Positions 24,717-35,967 of a DNA stretch of 64,000 bases are shown here, in pieces. The notes beneath the pieces were generated by a model. It ran no database searches. It was not told the origin of the DNA and worked only from the letters and a program-made list of their open reading frames with translations. Origin of the DNA: Pseudomonas anatoliensis (GTDB lineage: Bacteria; Pseudomonadota; Gammaproteobacteria; Pseudomonadales; Pseudomonadaceae). A program made the position numbers and the translations under genes. The stretch spans positions 682,001 to 746,000 of the forward strand of contig NZ_JACVHC010000003.1 of assembly GCF_017976235.1 (NCBI RefSeq), written 5' to 3'. How positions within the stretch are numbered: the stretch's first letter is position 1; each line of letters starts with the position of its first letter.

Positions 24717-26017
24717 GCGCCCGAGGCTTCCACGGATACCGCGTCGGCGGTGGCTGAGCGCTGGGCAAAAAACGCCCGCAAACGCTGCTCGGCAGTGGCC
24801 TGGCTACAAAACCGTTGCAGGCTGCGCACGGCTTCGGCCGACATCGCGGCGTAACGCGGCTGATCGGTTTTCGCCACCTCATAACTGACGCGATAGGCCA
24901 CACACAGCGAATCCCAATTGGTCATGTAACGCATCGTGCGGTAGGCGGCGCGCGGGTCATGCGGCCAGGCCGTCAGCTCTTCGGTGAAGTCGACAATGAA
25001 CGCGTTGTCGCTGTTCACGTAGTCGGCCATCGCCGTGTTCAGCGGTGCAATGGCCGGTTTGCCGCAAGACATGAATTCCATCAGCGGCAGGCACTGGCCT
25101 TCACCATAGGAACTGTTGACCACGTAGCTGGTGGCTTGCACCAGCCGTTCGTAATCACCGTCCGCCAGATAGCCGTGAATCAGCACGATCCGGCATTGGT
25201 AGGACTGGTTCTTGTACAAGTGGTGGAGCATGTCGGTAAGCGCATTGGCGATGTCGTGGTGCGTGAGTTTCAGCACCAGCGTCGCATCGGGAGTGTCGCG
25301 GAACGTGGTGCAGAACGCGCTGATCATGTCCTGCCAGTTCTTGCGCCCGTCGTAAGGATTGAACACTGAGGTGTAGACCACGCCTTCGAGCTGCAACGGA
25401 CAATCCTGCGCCGGCGCGGCAAAGGACATCGGCGTGCCTTCGCAGCGTCCGGGTGGCCCGTAAGGCCGCAAGTCGACGGTGCGACTGTCGATCAGCAGCC
25501 CACGCAGGTTCAGCGTGACCGGCTCGACCACAGGGCGTCGTTCCAGATGCTCACCGCGTGCGGCGAAGCGATCCCACACCGGCGCGGGGATCGCGCAGAC
25601 CGGATAGTCGTCGCCCATCACATCGCGCACGGTGTTGACCGTGAATGTCGAATGGGTAATCGCCCGGCCACAGGCTTCAAGCACCACACGCCAGTCGTGG
25701 CGCGGTTCGCCCTGCCAGCTCTCGGTGGGAATGGTGCTGAACTCCCAGGCAAACACCGGGATGGTCGGGCAGGCGTAATGAATCGGCGTGCGGTGCGGCG
25801 GCGAGAACGACAGGTAGACGCACTCTTCACCCCGGCTCAGACAGTCGAAATACAGGCGATCCACCAGTTCGTCGGGGTTGCTGACTTCGATGACCTGACC
25901 AATGCGCTCCAGCACCGGGCGAAACTCCTTGAGCACAAAGTAGTAGCTGTACTCGGGCCGTCCGAGGTTCTGCTGGATGTTGCTCTTGTTGGTTTCCGAA
26001 TGAATGATGATCAACAT
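24713..26017 (-). CDS. glycosyltransferase (GT4-like), paralogue of upstream gene
   Basis: This 434-residue GT-B type glycosyltransferase has a C-terminal half with the donor-site pattern: 'VYTSVFNPYDGRKNWQDMISAF', 'HGYLADGDYERLVQATSYVVNSSYGEGQCLPLMEFMSCGKPAI', where the ExG/EF region is typical of GT4. Its N-terminus shares 'LGRPEYSYYFVLK' exactly with the upstream paralogue (26011-27663), from which it differs mainly by lacking the central insertion. It overlaps that gene by 7 nt and the downstream methyltransferase by 4 nt. It probably adds or extends a cap or side sugar on the neighbouring rhamnan; inferred from context. Confidence 0.82.
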   Translation of the reverse strand: MLIIIHSETNKSNIQQNLGRPEYSYYFVLKEFRPVLERIGQVIEVSNPDELVDRLYFDCLSRGEECVYLSFSPPHRTPIHYACPTIPVFAWEFSTIPTESWQGEPRHDWRVVLEACGRAITHSTFTVNTVRDVMGDDYPVCAIPAPVWDRFAARGEHLERRPVVEPVTLNLRGLLIDSRTVDLRPYGPPGRCEGTPMSFAAPAQDCPLQLEGVVYTSVFNPYDGRKNWQDMISAFCTTFRDTPDATLVLKLTHHDIANALTDMLHHLYKNQSYQCRIVLIHGYLADGDYERLVQATSYVVNSSYGEGQCLPLMEFMSCGKPAIAPLNTAMADYVNSDNAFIVDFTEELTAWPHDPRAAYRTMRYMTNWDSLCVAYRVSYEVAKTDQPRYAAMSAEAVRSLQRFCSQATAEQRLRAFFAQRSATADAVSVEASGA

Positions 26018-27663
26018 GAGGCGGCCCTCGACTCAGCCGTCAGCGGCGTGGTTTCGCCCTGCGCCTTGAGCTCGAAAAACTGCATCACGCGCTGCTGAAC
26101 CGGGGCAAAGCCGCAGTAATCGCGCATGCGTTCATTGGCTGCCGCGGCCATCGCCTGATACCCGTCAGGATGGTTTTTGGCCATGGCGTAACTGTCCTCA
26201 TAGGCGGCTTTCAGCGAGCCCCAGTCCGGGCGATGGCGCAGGGTGCGGTAGAGGATGCGCACATCCTCCGGCCAGATCGTCGGCTCATGGCTGGACTTGA
26301 CGACGAATCCGACCTGCTCATCGATATAGTCGCGCATCGCCGTGTGGTTCGGGGCAATCACCGGTTTGGCGCAGGCCATGAATTCCATCAGCGGCAGGCA
26401 CAAACCTTCGCAGCGCGAAGCGTTGACGTAGAAACTCGCGGCACCGTAAAGCCTGGCGAACTCCTCGTCGTCCAGATAGCCATGCATGACCACCACCCGA
26501 CAGGCAAACGGCGAGAGTTGCGAGAGCAAGGTGATCAAGTGAACGTAGTAGCTCGACAAGTCGTTCTGGGTGATTTTCAACACCAGCGTGGCGTCTTCGT
26601 TGTCACGCATGGCCCAGCAGAAGGCGGTGATCAGGTGATGCCAGTTCTTGCGACCGTCGGCGGGATTGAACACGCTGACATAGACCACGCCACTGACGTC
26701 GATCTGTACTTGCTCGCTGGTGTCGGGCAACGCCGCTTGCGGATGCGCGTCAGGTTGCATCGCCTCGCTGACGGTGGTGGGCACCGGCAAGGGTGCTGCT
26801 GGCGGGGGCGGCGTGCGCAATTTGGTCAGTTGCTGACGGACAGCGTCCGGCACCACATCGCACACGGCTTCGCGATACCACATCAGCAGGTTGTGCTTGA
26901 GTAAAAACAACGGCGGGTGTTCGGCAGGCGCCGTCAGCGCCCGAAAGCTTTCGCGCAAGTAGTGTTTGGAAATGAATACGCGTCGGCGCAAGGTCAGTGG
27001 CACAGGTGCTTCGGGTTCTGACTCAGGTACAGGTTCGGGCTCGGGCTCGGGTTCCGCCAGGCCGCGAGTTTCCAGCTCCTGCTCATTGAATATCGGCGCG
27101 ATCAAGCCATCGGCGGACAGCCCCAGCACGCGGCTGTCGATGATGCAGCCCTTGATCTGCAGCGTGCTGCCCGGGTTTACCGGGACACTTGGATAGTCGC
27201 TGCGCACGTGCGCAAAGCGCTCCCACAACGGTGTGGGCAGCACCAGCACGGGGAAGTCTTCACCCAGAGTCCGGCGGATCGCCTGCGCGGTATGGGTGGA
27301 CAAGGTAATCACCCGGCCATGACGTGCCAGGGTCTGGCTCCAGTCCTGACGAGGATCGTCGTCGCAGCATTCGGACGGGATCGAGTCATACTCCCAGGCA
27401 ATCACGCAAACCATAGGGCACTGCAAATCGATCGGGGTTTTGTGCGGTGGCGAAAACGAAAGGAACAGGCATTCCTGACCGGCTTCACTCAGCTGCCGGT
27501 ACAGCGGATCGACCTCGTCCACCGACGCCACCACATGCACGCGGCCAAGGCTTTCCAGCACCGGCCGATAAGCCTTGAGCACGAAGTAGTAACTGTATTC
27601 GGGACGCCCAAGGCTCTGGCTGATAGAACTGTCGTTGACGTCCGAGTAAAGAATGAAATTCAT
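26011..27663 (-). CDS. glycosyltransferase (GT4-like) with EP-rich central insertion
   Basis: This 550-residue glycosyltransferase heads the minus-strand operon. The N-terminal domain (1-185) and C-terminal GT4 domain ('VYVSVFNPADGRKNWHHLITAF', 'NASRCEGLCLPLMEFMACAKPVI') match the downstream paralogue. A central region of about 130 residues (about 190-320) is unique. It begins with a low-complexity Glu-Pro repeat (EPEPEPEPVPESEPE) and ends with a Pro-rich linker (TPPPPAAPLPVP). The ATG at 27663 is chosen as it starts MNFILYSDV, matching the paralogue's MLIIIHSET; the frame extends eight codons further. The acceptor sugar is unknown. Confidence 0.82.
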   Translation of the reverse strand: MNFILYSDVNDSSISQSLGRPEYSYYFVLKAYRPVLESLGRVHVVASVDEVDPLYRQLSEAGQECLFLSFSPPHKTPIDLQCPMVCVIAWEYDSIPSECCDDDPRQDWSQTLARHGRVITLSTHTAQAIRRTLGEDFPVLVLPTPLWERFAHVRSDYPSVPVNPGSTLQIKGCIIDSRVLGLSADGLIAPIFNEQELETRGLAEPEPEPEPVPESEPEAPVPLTLRRRVFISKHYLRESFRALTAPAEHPPLFLLKHNLLMWYREAVCDVVPDAVRQQLTKLRTPPPPAAPLPVPTTVSEAMQPDAHPQAALPDTSEQVQIDVSGVVYVSVFNPADGRKNWHHLITAFCWAMRDNEDATLVLKITQNDLSSYYVHLITLLSQLSPFACRVVVMHGYLDDEEFARLYGAASFYVNASRCEGLCLPLMEFMACAKPVIAPNHTAMRDYIDEQVGFVVKSSHEPTIWPEDVRILYRTLRHRPDWGSLKAAYEDSYAMAKNHPDGYQAMAAAANERMRDYCGFAPVQQRVMQFFELKAQGETTPLTAESRAASC

Positions 27664-28088
27664 GGCATCCCACGATGAAGCAGCCATTCCGACCGCTTCA
27701 TGCTATGACGGCCGGACGTCGGACAAGTCGGCATCACCGGAGCTTGAACTTCATCTACAGGCACGTCTTCGTTCTTGTTTTAGTGGTTGGTTTCACCCTG
27801 TTGCGCAACGCCCACGGTGAACTTTGGGGAATCGCGACGAGGGGCATTCTAAACACATCCGTCGAGCATTCGTGAACCGCGCGACGAGAAAAATCTGACT
27901 ACGCTAACGAGAACTGACCAGTCACGGTTTGCCTGTTGAAATTGCCGCGCAATTGGCACAGATTGGCACCAAACAACTACAACAACTGACTTCGCCTGCC
28001 GTCCTGCCGGTTTTTTCTATCGGTCTGACAGACTTCCTCTCAAAGCATGTGGGAAAGTGGCGCAAGTTCAAGACCAAGGGGTCGCGGT
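27664..28088. other. 425-nt divergent intergenic region between the GT/MT operon and the rmd operon
   Basis: There is no gene here. It must contain promoters for both operons. On the plus strand, TTGAAA (27936-27941) and CAGATT (27959-27964) are 17 nt apart, a weak sigma-70-like pair. On the minus strand a TAGAAT box (27851-27846) lacks a good -35. A run CCGGTTTTTT near 28010 gives local AT richness. No operator was recognised. Confidence 0.5.
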
Positions 28089-29971
<1,883 letters not shown>

Positions 29972-29974
29972 GCC

Positions 29975-31417
29975 ATGCTGATCCCCGTGATTCTGTCCGG
30001 CGGTGCCGGCACCCGTTTGTGGCCGGTGTCCCGCGAGGGCCATCCCAAGCCGTTCATGACCCTGCCCGACGGTGAGTCGCTGCTGGGCAAGACTTACCAG
30101 CGTGCGGCAGCGTTGCTCGACGGTTGGGGCGACATCGTCACGGTGACCAACCGCGAGTACTACTTCCAGAGCAAGGATCACTACTGCGCCGCCCACGTGT
30201 CGCGCCATCGCGGGCACTTCCTGCTGGAGCCGACCGGGCGTAACACGGCTCCGGCCATCGCTGCGGCGGCGTTGTCGCTGCAAGCCTTGCATGGCGATGA
30301 CGCGATCATGGTGGTGATGCCGGCCGACCATTTGATCGTCAATCAAGGCGCGCTGAAAAGTGCGGTCGAGCACGCCGTCAATCTGGCGAAAGACGGGTAT
30401 CTGGTGACCTTCGGCGTGATCCCGACAGCCCCGGAAACCGGCTTCGGCTACATCGAAACCGGTGCGCCACTGGACGCCAAAGGCGCGGCCAAAGTGCAGC
30501 GCTTCGTGGAAAAACCCGACCTGCAAACGGCCACGCATTATCTGGAGAGCGGCAACTTCCTGTGGAATTCGGGCATGTTCTGCTTCACCACCGCGACGGT
30601 GATTGCCGAACTGCAACTGCACGCACCGCAACTGCTGGAGCAGACCCGCGCCTGCATGGCTGCCAGTGCCCCGGTGGAAACCGTTGGCTGCCTGCAGCAG
30701 GAATTGTCGCCGGCGCTGTTCGCTGAAATTACCGACATCTCCATCGACTACGCCTTGATGGAGCGCTCGGAAAAAGTCGTGGTGGTGCCCGCCGGTTTCG
30801 ACTGGAGCGATATCGGTTCGTGGAACGCCGTCGCTGCACTGGTGCCGGCCGATGCCGACAACAACCGCGCCAGCGGCGAAGCGATTTTCATCGACAGCCA
30901 CAACAACTTCGTTCAGAGCGAAGGTCGGCTGGTGGCGGCCGTGGGTGTGGATAACCTGATCGTGGTCGACACCGCCGATGCCGTGCTGATTGCCCACGCT
31001 GACCGCGCGCAGGATGTACGGCGCGTTGCCAAGCAGCTCAAGGACAAATCCCACGAAGCCTATCGCCTGCATCGTACGGTCAGCCGCCCCTGGGGCACCT
31101 ACACCGTGCTCGAGGAAGGCCCGCGCTTCAAGATCAAGCGCATCGTGGTCAAACCCGGCGCCAAGCTGTCCCTGCAAATGCACCATCACCGCAACGAACA
31201 CTGGGTGGTGGTCGAAGGCATGGCCAAGGTCACCAATAACGGCAGCGGCACGACGCTGGTGGCCAAGAACGAATCAACCTTCATTGCCGCCGGCCACAAG
31301 CATCGCCTGGAAAACCCCGGCGTGATCGACCTGGTGATCATCGAAGTGCAAAGCGGCGAATACCTGGGAGAGGACGACATCGTCCGCTTCGAAGACCAAT
31401 ACGGCAGGACGGTTTGA
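29975..31417 (+). CDS. wbpW: mannose-1-phosphate guanylyltransferase / mannose-6-phosphate isomerase (WbpW)
   Basis: This 480-residue bifunctional type II PMI-GMP enzyme makes GDP-mannose. The N-terminal nucleotidyltransferase has 'LSGGAGTRLWPVSREGHPKPF' and 'FVEKPD'. The C-terminal cupin isomerase domain (about 350-480) has the metal-binding 'QMHHHRNEHWVVVEG' and 'RPWGTY'. It supplies GDP-mannose to Gmd and Rmd. It follows gmd by 3 nt and abuts wzm directly. Paralogues (algA, pslB) exist in pseudomonads; the operon context favours WbpW. An exact DnaA box (30946-30954) lies inside. Confidence 0.93.
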   Translation: MLIPVILSGGAGTRLWPVSREGHPKPFMTLPDGESLLGKTYQRAAALLDGWGDIVTVTNREYYFQSKDHYCAAHVSRHRGHFLLEPTGRNTAPAIAAAALSLQALHGDDAIMVVMPADHLIVNQGALKSAVEHAVNLAKDGYLVTFGVIPTAPETGFGYIETGAPLDAKGAAKVQRFVEKPDLQTATHYLESGNFLWNSGMFCFTTATVIAELQLHAPQLLEQTRACMAASAPVETVGCLQQELSPALFAEITDISIDYALMERSEKVVVVPAGFDWSDIGSWNAVAALVPADADNNRASGEAIFIDSHNNFVQSEGRLVAAVGVDNLIVVDTADAVLIAHADRAQDVRRVAKQLKDKSHEAYRLHRTVSRPWGTYTVLEEGPRFKIKRIVVKPGAKLSLQMHHHRNEHWVVVEGMAKVTNNGSGTTLVAKNESTFIAAGHKHRLENPGVIDLVIIEVQSGEYLGEDDIVRFEDQYGRTV

Positions 31418-32215
31418 ATGCTGCTTTCCCTGTACCGCTCGCTGCGCAGCTACCGTGGATTCATCCTCGGTAGCGTCAAGCGAGAGTTTCAAGCGCGGTA
31501 CCGCAACTCGCTGTTTGGTGCGCTGTGGACCGTACTCAATCCGCTGTCGATGATCATCGTCTACACGGTGATCTTTTCCCAGATCATGCGCGCCCGCCTG
31601 CCCGGGGTGGACGATGGCCTGGCTTACAGCGTCTACCTCTGCGCCGGCCTGCTGACCTGGGGCCTGTTCGCCGAAATCACTACGCGCAGCCAGAGCATGT
31701 TTCTGGAAAACGCCAACCTGCTGAAGAAAATCAGCTTCCCGCGCATTTGCCTGCCAGTCATTGCGCTACTCAATGCTGGCATTAACTTCGCGATTATTCT
31801 TGGGCTGTTTTTCGGCTTTCTGCTGATCAGCGGACGCCTGCCCGGCATGGCCTTGCTGGCGCTGATACCGCTGTTGATTCTGCAAGTGGTCTTCGCCGCC
31901 GGACTCGGCATGCTGCTGGGCATCCTCAATGTGTTTTTTCGCGATGTCGGGCAAATGTTCGGCATCTGCCTGCAATTCTGGTTCTGGCTGACACCGATCG
32001 TGTATCCGCTGTCGATCCTGCCGCCGGGCATCCAGCACGTGATCAGCCTCAACCCGATGACGGCGTTGATGACCAGTTACCAGAATGTATTCCTCTACAA
32101 CCAATGGCCGGACTGGTCCTCCCTGACGCCGTTGCTGATCATCGGACTCGTGCTCTGCGCCATGGCGCTGCATCTGTTCCGCCAACGGGTTGGTGAAATG
32201 GTGGATGAACTCTGA
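31418..32215 (+). CDS. wzm: O-antigen/polysaccharide ABC exporter permease (Wzm)
   Basis: This 265-residue ABC-2 type integral membrane protein has about six helices ('VKREFQARYRNSLFGALWTVLNPL' at the N-terminus and the helix-rich core). It moves the undecaprenyl-linked D-rhamnan across the inner membrane with Wzt. It starts directly after the wbpW stop and overlaps the wzt ATG by one base, giving 1:1 coupling of the transporter halves. Confidence 0.93.
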   Translation: MLLSLYRSLRSYRGFILGSVKREFQARYRNSLFGALWTVLNPLSMIIVYTVIFSQIMRARLPGVDDGLAYSVYLCAGLLTWGLFAEITTRSQSMFLENANLLKKISFPRICLPVIALLNAGINFAIILGLFFGFLLISGRLPGMALLALIPLLILQVVFAAGLGMLLGILNVFFRDVGQMFGICLQFWFWLTPIVYPLSILPPGIQHVISLNPMTALMTSYQNVFLYNQWPDWSSLTPLLIIGLVLCAMALHLFRQRVGEMVDEL

Positions 32216-33480
32216 TGGGGCACATACGCGTCAGTGGCCTGGCCAAGGCCTACAAACAGTACCCCAATCGCTGGAGCCGGTTGTTTGAATGGCTGGTGCC
32301 GTTTTCCCGGCCCCGGCATCACTTGCACTGGGTCTTGCAGGACGTTGATTTCGAGATTCAGCCCGGCGAAGCCGTGGGCATTGTCGGCGTCAACGGCGCG
32401 GGCAAAAGCACCCTGCTGAAAATGATCACCGGCACCACTCAACCGACCCGCGGACAGATCCAGTTGCAAGGTCGGGTCGCCGCGCTGCTGGAACTGGGCA
32501 TGGGTTTCCACCCCGACTTTACCGGTCGCCAGAACGCTTTCATGGCCGGCCAGTTGCTGGGGATGCAGGTTGAAGAGATCGACGCATTAATGCCGCAAAT
32601 CGAAAGTTTTGCCGAAATCGGCGAAGCCATCGATCAGCCGGTGCGCACCTACTCCAGCGGCATGCAGATGCGTCTGGCGTTCAGTGTCGCCACTGCGCGG
32701 CGCCCGGACATCCTGATCGTCGACGAAGCGCTATCGGTCGGCGATGCCTATTTCCAGCACAAAAGCTTCGAGCGCATCCGCAGCTTCCGTAAGGCCGGCA
32801 CCACGCTGCTGATTGTTTCCCACGACCGCTCGGCCATCCAGTCGATCTGCGATACCGCGATCCTTCTGGAAAACGGGCGCCTGGCCATGCGCGGCAAGCC
32901 CGAAGAAGTCATGGACTACTACAACGCCATGCTCGCCCAGCGCGAAGGCCAGATTGTCCGTCAGGAGATGCTCGCCAACGGCCAGGTACAAACCATTTCC
33001 GGCACTGGCGAAGCCGCAATCATCAGCGTGCGCCTGCTCGATGCGCAGGGGCGCAGCCTCGAAGTGGCAGAAGTCGGCCAACCCGTGGTGCTGGAAGTTC
33101 AGACAGAAGTACGTGAAGACATCGAACGGCTGATTCTCGGCTTCATGATCAAGGATCGCCTGGGCCAGGCGATTTACGGGATCAATACCCATCGCCTCGA
33201 CAAACCGGTCGTCGAGCTCAGTGCAGGTGATCGCGTAACGTTCCGCTTCGCCTTTGACATGCGCCTGGGCAAGGGCAGTTATTCGGTGGCGCTGAGCCTG
33301 TCGCGGCTGGATTCACACCTGGATCGCAACTTCGAGTGGCGCGACTACGGCTTGATCTTCCATGTGATCAACAACCGTCAGGAAGACTTCGTCGGCTGCG
33401 CTTGGCTGCAAGCACATACCGAAATCACTCGCGTCAGTAAAAACCTCACGCCAACGCCTGATACGGAGAGCTCGCGATGA
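32215..33480 (+). CDS. wzt: O-antigen/polysaccharide ABC exporter ATP-binding protein (Wzt) with C-terminal carbohydrate-binding domain
   Basis: This 421-residue protein has an N-terminal ABC ATPase (Walker A 'GVNGAGKST', signature 'YSSGMQMRLAF', Walker B 'ILIVDEA') followed by a C-terminal domain of about 170 residues (from about 250). Wzt proteins with this extension recognise a terminal modification on the polymer before export. A chain-capping enzyme is therefore expected nearby, and the divergent methyltransferases are candidates. The length matches A-band Wzt as recalled. It overlaps the next gene by 4 nt. Confidence 0.93.
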   Translation: MGHIRVSGLAKAYKQYPNRWSRLFEWLVPFSRPRHHLHWVLQDVDFEIQPGEAVGIVGVNGAGKSTLLKMITGTTQPTRGQIQLQGRVAALLELGMGFHPDFTGRQNAFMAGQLLGMQVEEIDALMPQIESFAEIGEAIDQPVRTYSSGMQMRLAFSVATARRPDILIVDEALSVGDAYFQHKSFERIRSFRKAGTTLLIVSHDRSAIQSICDTAILLENGRLAMRGKPEEVMDYYNAMLAQREGQIVRQEMLANGQVQTISGTGEAAIISVRLLDAQGRSLEVAEVGQPVVLEVQTEVREDIERLILGFMIKDRLGQAIYGINTHRLDKPVVELSAGDRVTFRFAFDMRLGKGSYSVALSLSRLDSHLDRNFEWRDYGLIFHVINNRQEDFVGCAWLQAHTEITRVSKNLTPTPDTESSR

Positions 33481-34853
33481 CGCGATTGTTGGTGGAATGC
33501 ACTTACGTCTTCGAACACCCAAACGCCAACTCGGGTATTCAGCGCGTGGTCCGCAACGTCATCCAGCAATTGCCGGCCGCCGACGAGAACGTTGAATGCA
33601 TTCCGGTGGTGATGATCGGTGGTGGTCTGTATCAGGTTAAGAGCCTGGCGCCACTTAAATCGCCAAAGCTGGATCTGATCGGCCTGCGGGTGAAACTCGA
33701 ACAATGGGCCAATGCTTTCTGGTTGCGCCACCGTGCATTGGAGCGCCGCCGTCCGTTCAGCCAGTCGCATTTCGCTCGACGCGTGTTGTACGTCGGTTGC
33801 CGGCTGAGCGCTTTCGCCTGTTTCAGCCTGCCGATGCGCCTGCTGGAGCGAGCCCTCAAGGGCAAGCAGATTCCCGAGCGCTGCGTGCCGTTACAGCATC
33901 GGGCCGGCGATCAACTGGTACTGCTCGATTCATCCTGGCACGCCAATTTTTTTCCTCTGGCCGAGCAACTCAAGCGTGACGGGGTCGGTATCGTTTCGGT
34001 GATCTATGACCTGATCCCGCTGACCCATCCGCAGTTCTGCGATGCCGGGCTGGTCAAAGTGTTCAATGACTGGTTCGACTGGATCGCCCGCACAGCGGAC
34101 GGCTATGTGGCAATTTCGACGACCATCCGCGATCAGGTGCGCGAGGAAATGCTGCGGCGCATCGGTTCGCAACAGGTCGCACAGCGCTGGTTCGATTATT
34201 TCCACCTCGGCTCGGAACTGGACTTGAGCGACGCAGATACCAAGGTCGATCAGGGCTTGTTGCACATGTTCAAAACAGCGGAGCCGGTGTTCCTCATGGT
34301 CAGCACCATCGAGCCGCGCAAAAACCACGCTTACCTGCTCGATGCCTTCGAGCGCGCCTGGGCCACGGGGTCCAAAGCGCGGTTATGCATCGTCGGCAAG
34401 ATCGGCTGGAAGTGCGAAGCGTTGATCGAACGCATCCGCCGGCATCCCGAGTTGAACCGCCGCCTGTTCATGTACAACACACTCTCGGACAAGAGCCTCG
34501 AACACGCCTACTCCAATGCGACGGCGCTGGTGTTCCCGTCCTACGTCGAAGGGTTCGGCCTGCCACTGGTGGAAGCGATGCAACGCGGGTTACCGGCGAT
34601 GGCCAGTGATATCCCGGTGTTTCGCGAGATTGGCGGCGATTACATGGCGTATTTCGACTTGGCCAACCCGCAGAGCCTGACCCACCTGATCACCGACATG
34701 GAACGCAGCCAGGTCTTTCCCGCACCGCTGAGCCTGGAACAGTGGCGCTGGCTGAGCTGGCGCGAAGCGAGTGCGCAACTGGTTGAACGCATCGAGCGCA
34801 ATTTGCATCCTTCGCCGGCAACCCCGGAGAGCCAGCATGCGCATTGCTCTTAA
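33477..34853 (+). CDS. wbpX: glycosyltransferase WbpX (D-rhamnan synthesis)
   Basis: This 458-residue GT4-family glycosyltransferase has N-terminal 'ECTYVFEHPNANSGIQRVVRNV' and C-terminal donor-binding motifs 'STIEPRKNHAYLLDAF', 'PSYVEGFGLPLVEAMQRGLP'. By position between wzt and wbpY it corresponds to WbpX, a rhamnosyltransferase that builds the repeating D-rhamnose trisaccharide of A-band polysaccharide. It acts at the cytoplasmic face. It overlaps wbpY by 17 nt. Confidence 0.87.
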   Translation: MTRLLVECTYVFEHPNANSGIQRVVRNVIQQLPAADENVECIPVVMIGGGLYQVKSLAPLKSPKLDLIGLRVKLEQWANAFWLRHRALERRRPFSQSHFARRVLYVGCRLSAFACFSLPMRLLERALKGKQIPERCVPLQHRAGDQLVLLDSSWHANFFPLAEQLKRDGVGIVSVIYDLIPLTHPQFCDAGLVKVFNDWFDWIARTADGYVAISTTIRDQVREEMLRRIGSQQVAQRWFDYFHLGSELDLSDADTKVDQGLLHMFKTAEPVFLMVSTIEPRKNHAYLLDAFERAWATGSKARLCIVGKIGWKCEALIERIRRHPELNRRLFMYNTLSDKSLEHAYSNATALVFPSYVEGFGLPLVEAMQRGLPAMASDIPVFREIGGDYMAYFDLANPQSLTHLITDMERSQVFPAPLSLEQWRWLSWREASAQLVERIERNLHPSPATPESQHAHCS

Positions 34854-35967
34854 CGCCCGGATTCTGCAGGCACCGCGCACCGGCATCGGCCACTACGTCG
34901 CCGAACTGGTCAACGCCTTGCGCAGCGAACCCGACGTTGAAGTGACGCTGTTTCATGGCTGGGGCTGGAGTTCGGCGCTACCGGAAGCGGCAATGCCCGG
35001 TTATTCGCGTTTGACGCCACTGCTGCGGCAGATTCCCGGAGCCTATCAGGCACGGCGCTGGATGGAGCAAAAGCGCTTCGATCAGGGCCGCGCGCAAGGC
35101 ATCGACCTTTATCACGAGCCCAGTCTGTGGCCGCTGGCTTTCGACGGCCCGACGGTGATCACCCTGCACGATCTGACGCATCTGCATTTTCCCGAGACTC
35201 AGCCGTCGGCACGGCTCAAGGAAATCGAGCGACGGCTGGCCCTTGGCGTCGAGCAAGCGCAGGTGATTCTGACTGACTCACAGGCAATTGCCGACGAGGC
35301 GCAAGACTATTTCGGACTGCCCGCCGAGCGTTTTGTGGTGGCGCCACTGGGCGTCGCCGAGCGGTTTCATCCACGCGAAGCCGACACGATCAGCGCGGTA
35401 CTCAAGGCGCATGCCGTGCAGGCTCGCGAGTATTTCCTGTGTGTCGGCACGCTGGAGCCACGCAAGAACCTGAGCCTGGCGTTGCGCGCCCATGCCCTGC
35501 TGCCGGAAGCAGTGCGCGAACGCTTTCCGCTGTTGATCGTCGGCATGGCCGGTTGGCAGCGTGAGCAGTTCAGTGACGAGCTGCGCCTGGCGTTGGCCAG
35601 TGGAAATGTTTGCCTGCTCGGCTACCTGCCTGATGAGCAAGTGGCGCAACTACTGGCCGGCGCTCGGGCACTGATTTTTCCTTCGCTGTATGAAGGCTTC
35701 GGCCTGCCGGTACTGGAGGCGATGGCCAGCGGCACGCCGGTGGTGATCACTCGCTCTTCGGCAATGCCGGAAGTGGCGGGGGCTGCCGGCAACTATATCG
35801 ACGCCGACGATGCAGACGGCTTGCGCGATGCGATGAGCCGACTGATCGACGATCAAACACATTGGCAGGCATGCCGGGAAGCCGGCTTGCAGCAGGCCCG
35901 GCTTTTTTCCTGGCAGCGTTGCGCACAGGCCACGGCCGGTGCCTACCGCCAGGCCATGGGAGGTTGA
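34837..35967 (+). CDS. wbpY: glycosyltransferase WbpY (D-rhamnan synthesis)
   Basis: This 376-residue GT4-family rhamnosyltransferase shows N-terminal 'ARILQAPRTGIGHYVAELVNAL' and C-terminal 'GTLEPRKNLSLALRAHALL', 'PSLYEGFGLPVLEAMASGTPVV'. The ATG at 34837 is chosen: GGAG lies 7 nt upstream and the normal MRIALNARIL start follows, while the frame is open to 34771 inside wbpX. It ends directly against the wbpZ start. The assignment rests on family and gene order. Confidence 0.88.
   Translation: MRIALNARILQAPRTGIGHYVAELVNALRSEPDVEVTLFHGWGWSSALPEAAMPGYSRLTPLLRQIPGAYQARRWMEQKRFDQGRAQGIDLYHEPSLWPLAFDGPTVITLHDLTHLHFPETQPSARLKEIERRLALGVEQAQVILTDSQAIADEAQDYFGLPAERFVVAPLGVAERFHPREADTISAVLKAHAVQAREYFLCVGTLEPRKNLSLALRAHALLPEAVRERFPLLIVGMAGWQREQFSDELRLALASGNVCLLGYLPDEQVAQLLAGARALIFPSLYEGFGLPVLEAMASGTPVVITRSSAMPEVAGAAGNYIDADDADGLRDAMSRLIDDQTHWQACREAGLQQARLFSWQRCAQATAGAYRQAMGG

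Noticed and set aside
27952..27968. Sigma-54-like TTGGCACAGATTGGCA upstream of rmd
   Set aside because: The GG and GC doublets are one base too close; sigma-54 promoters need fixed spacing.
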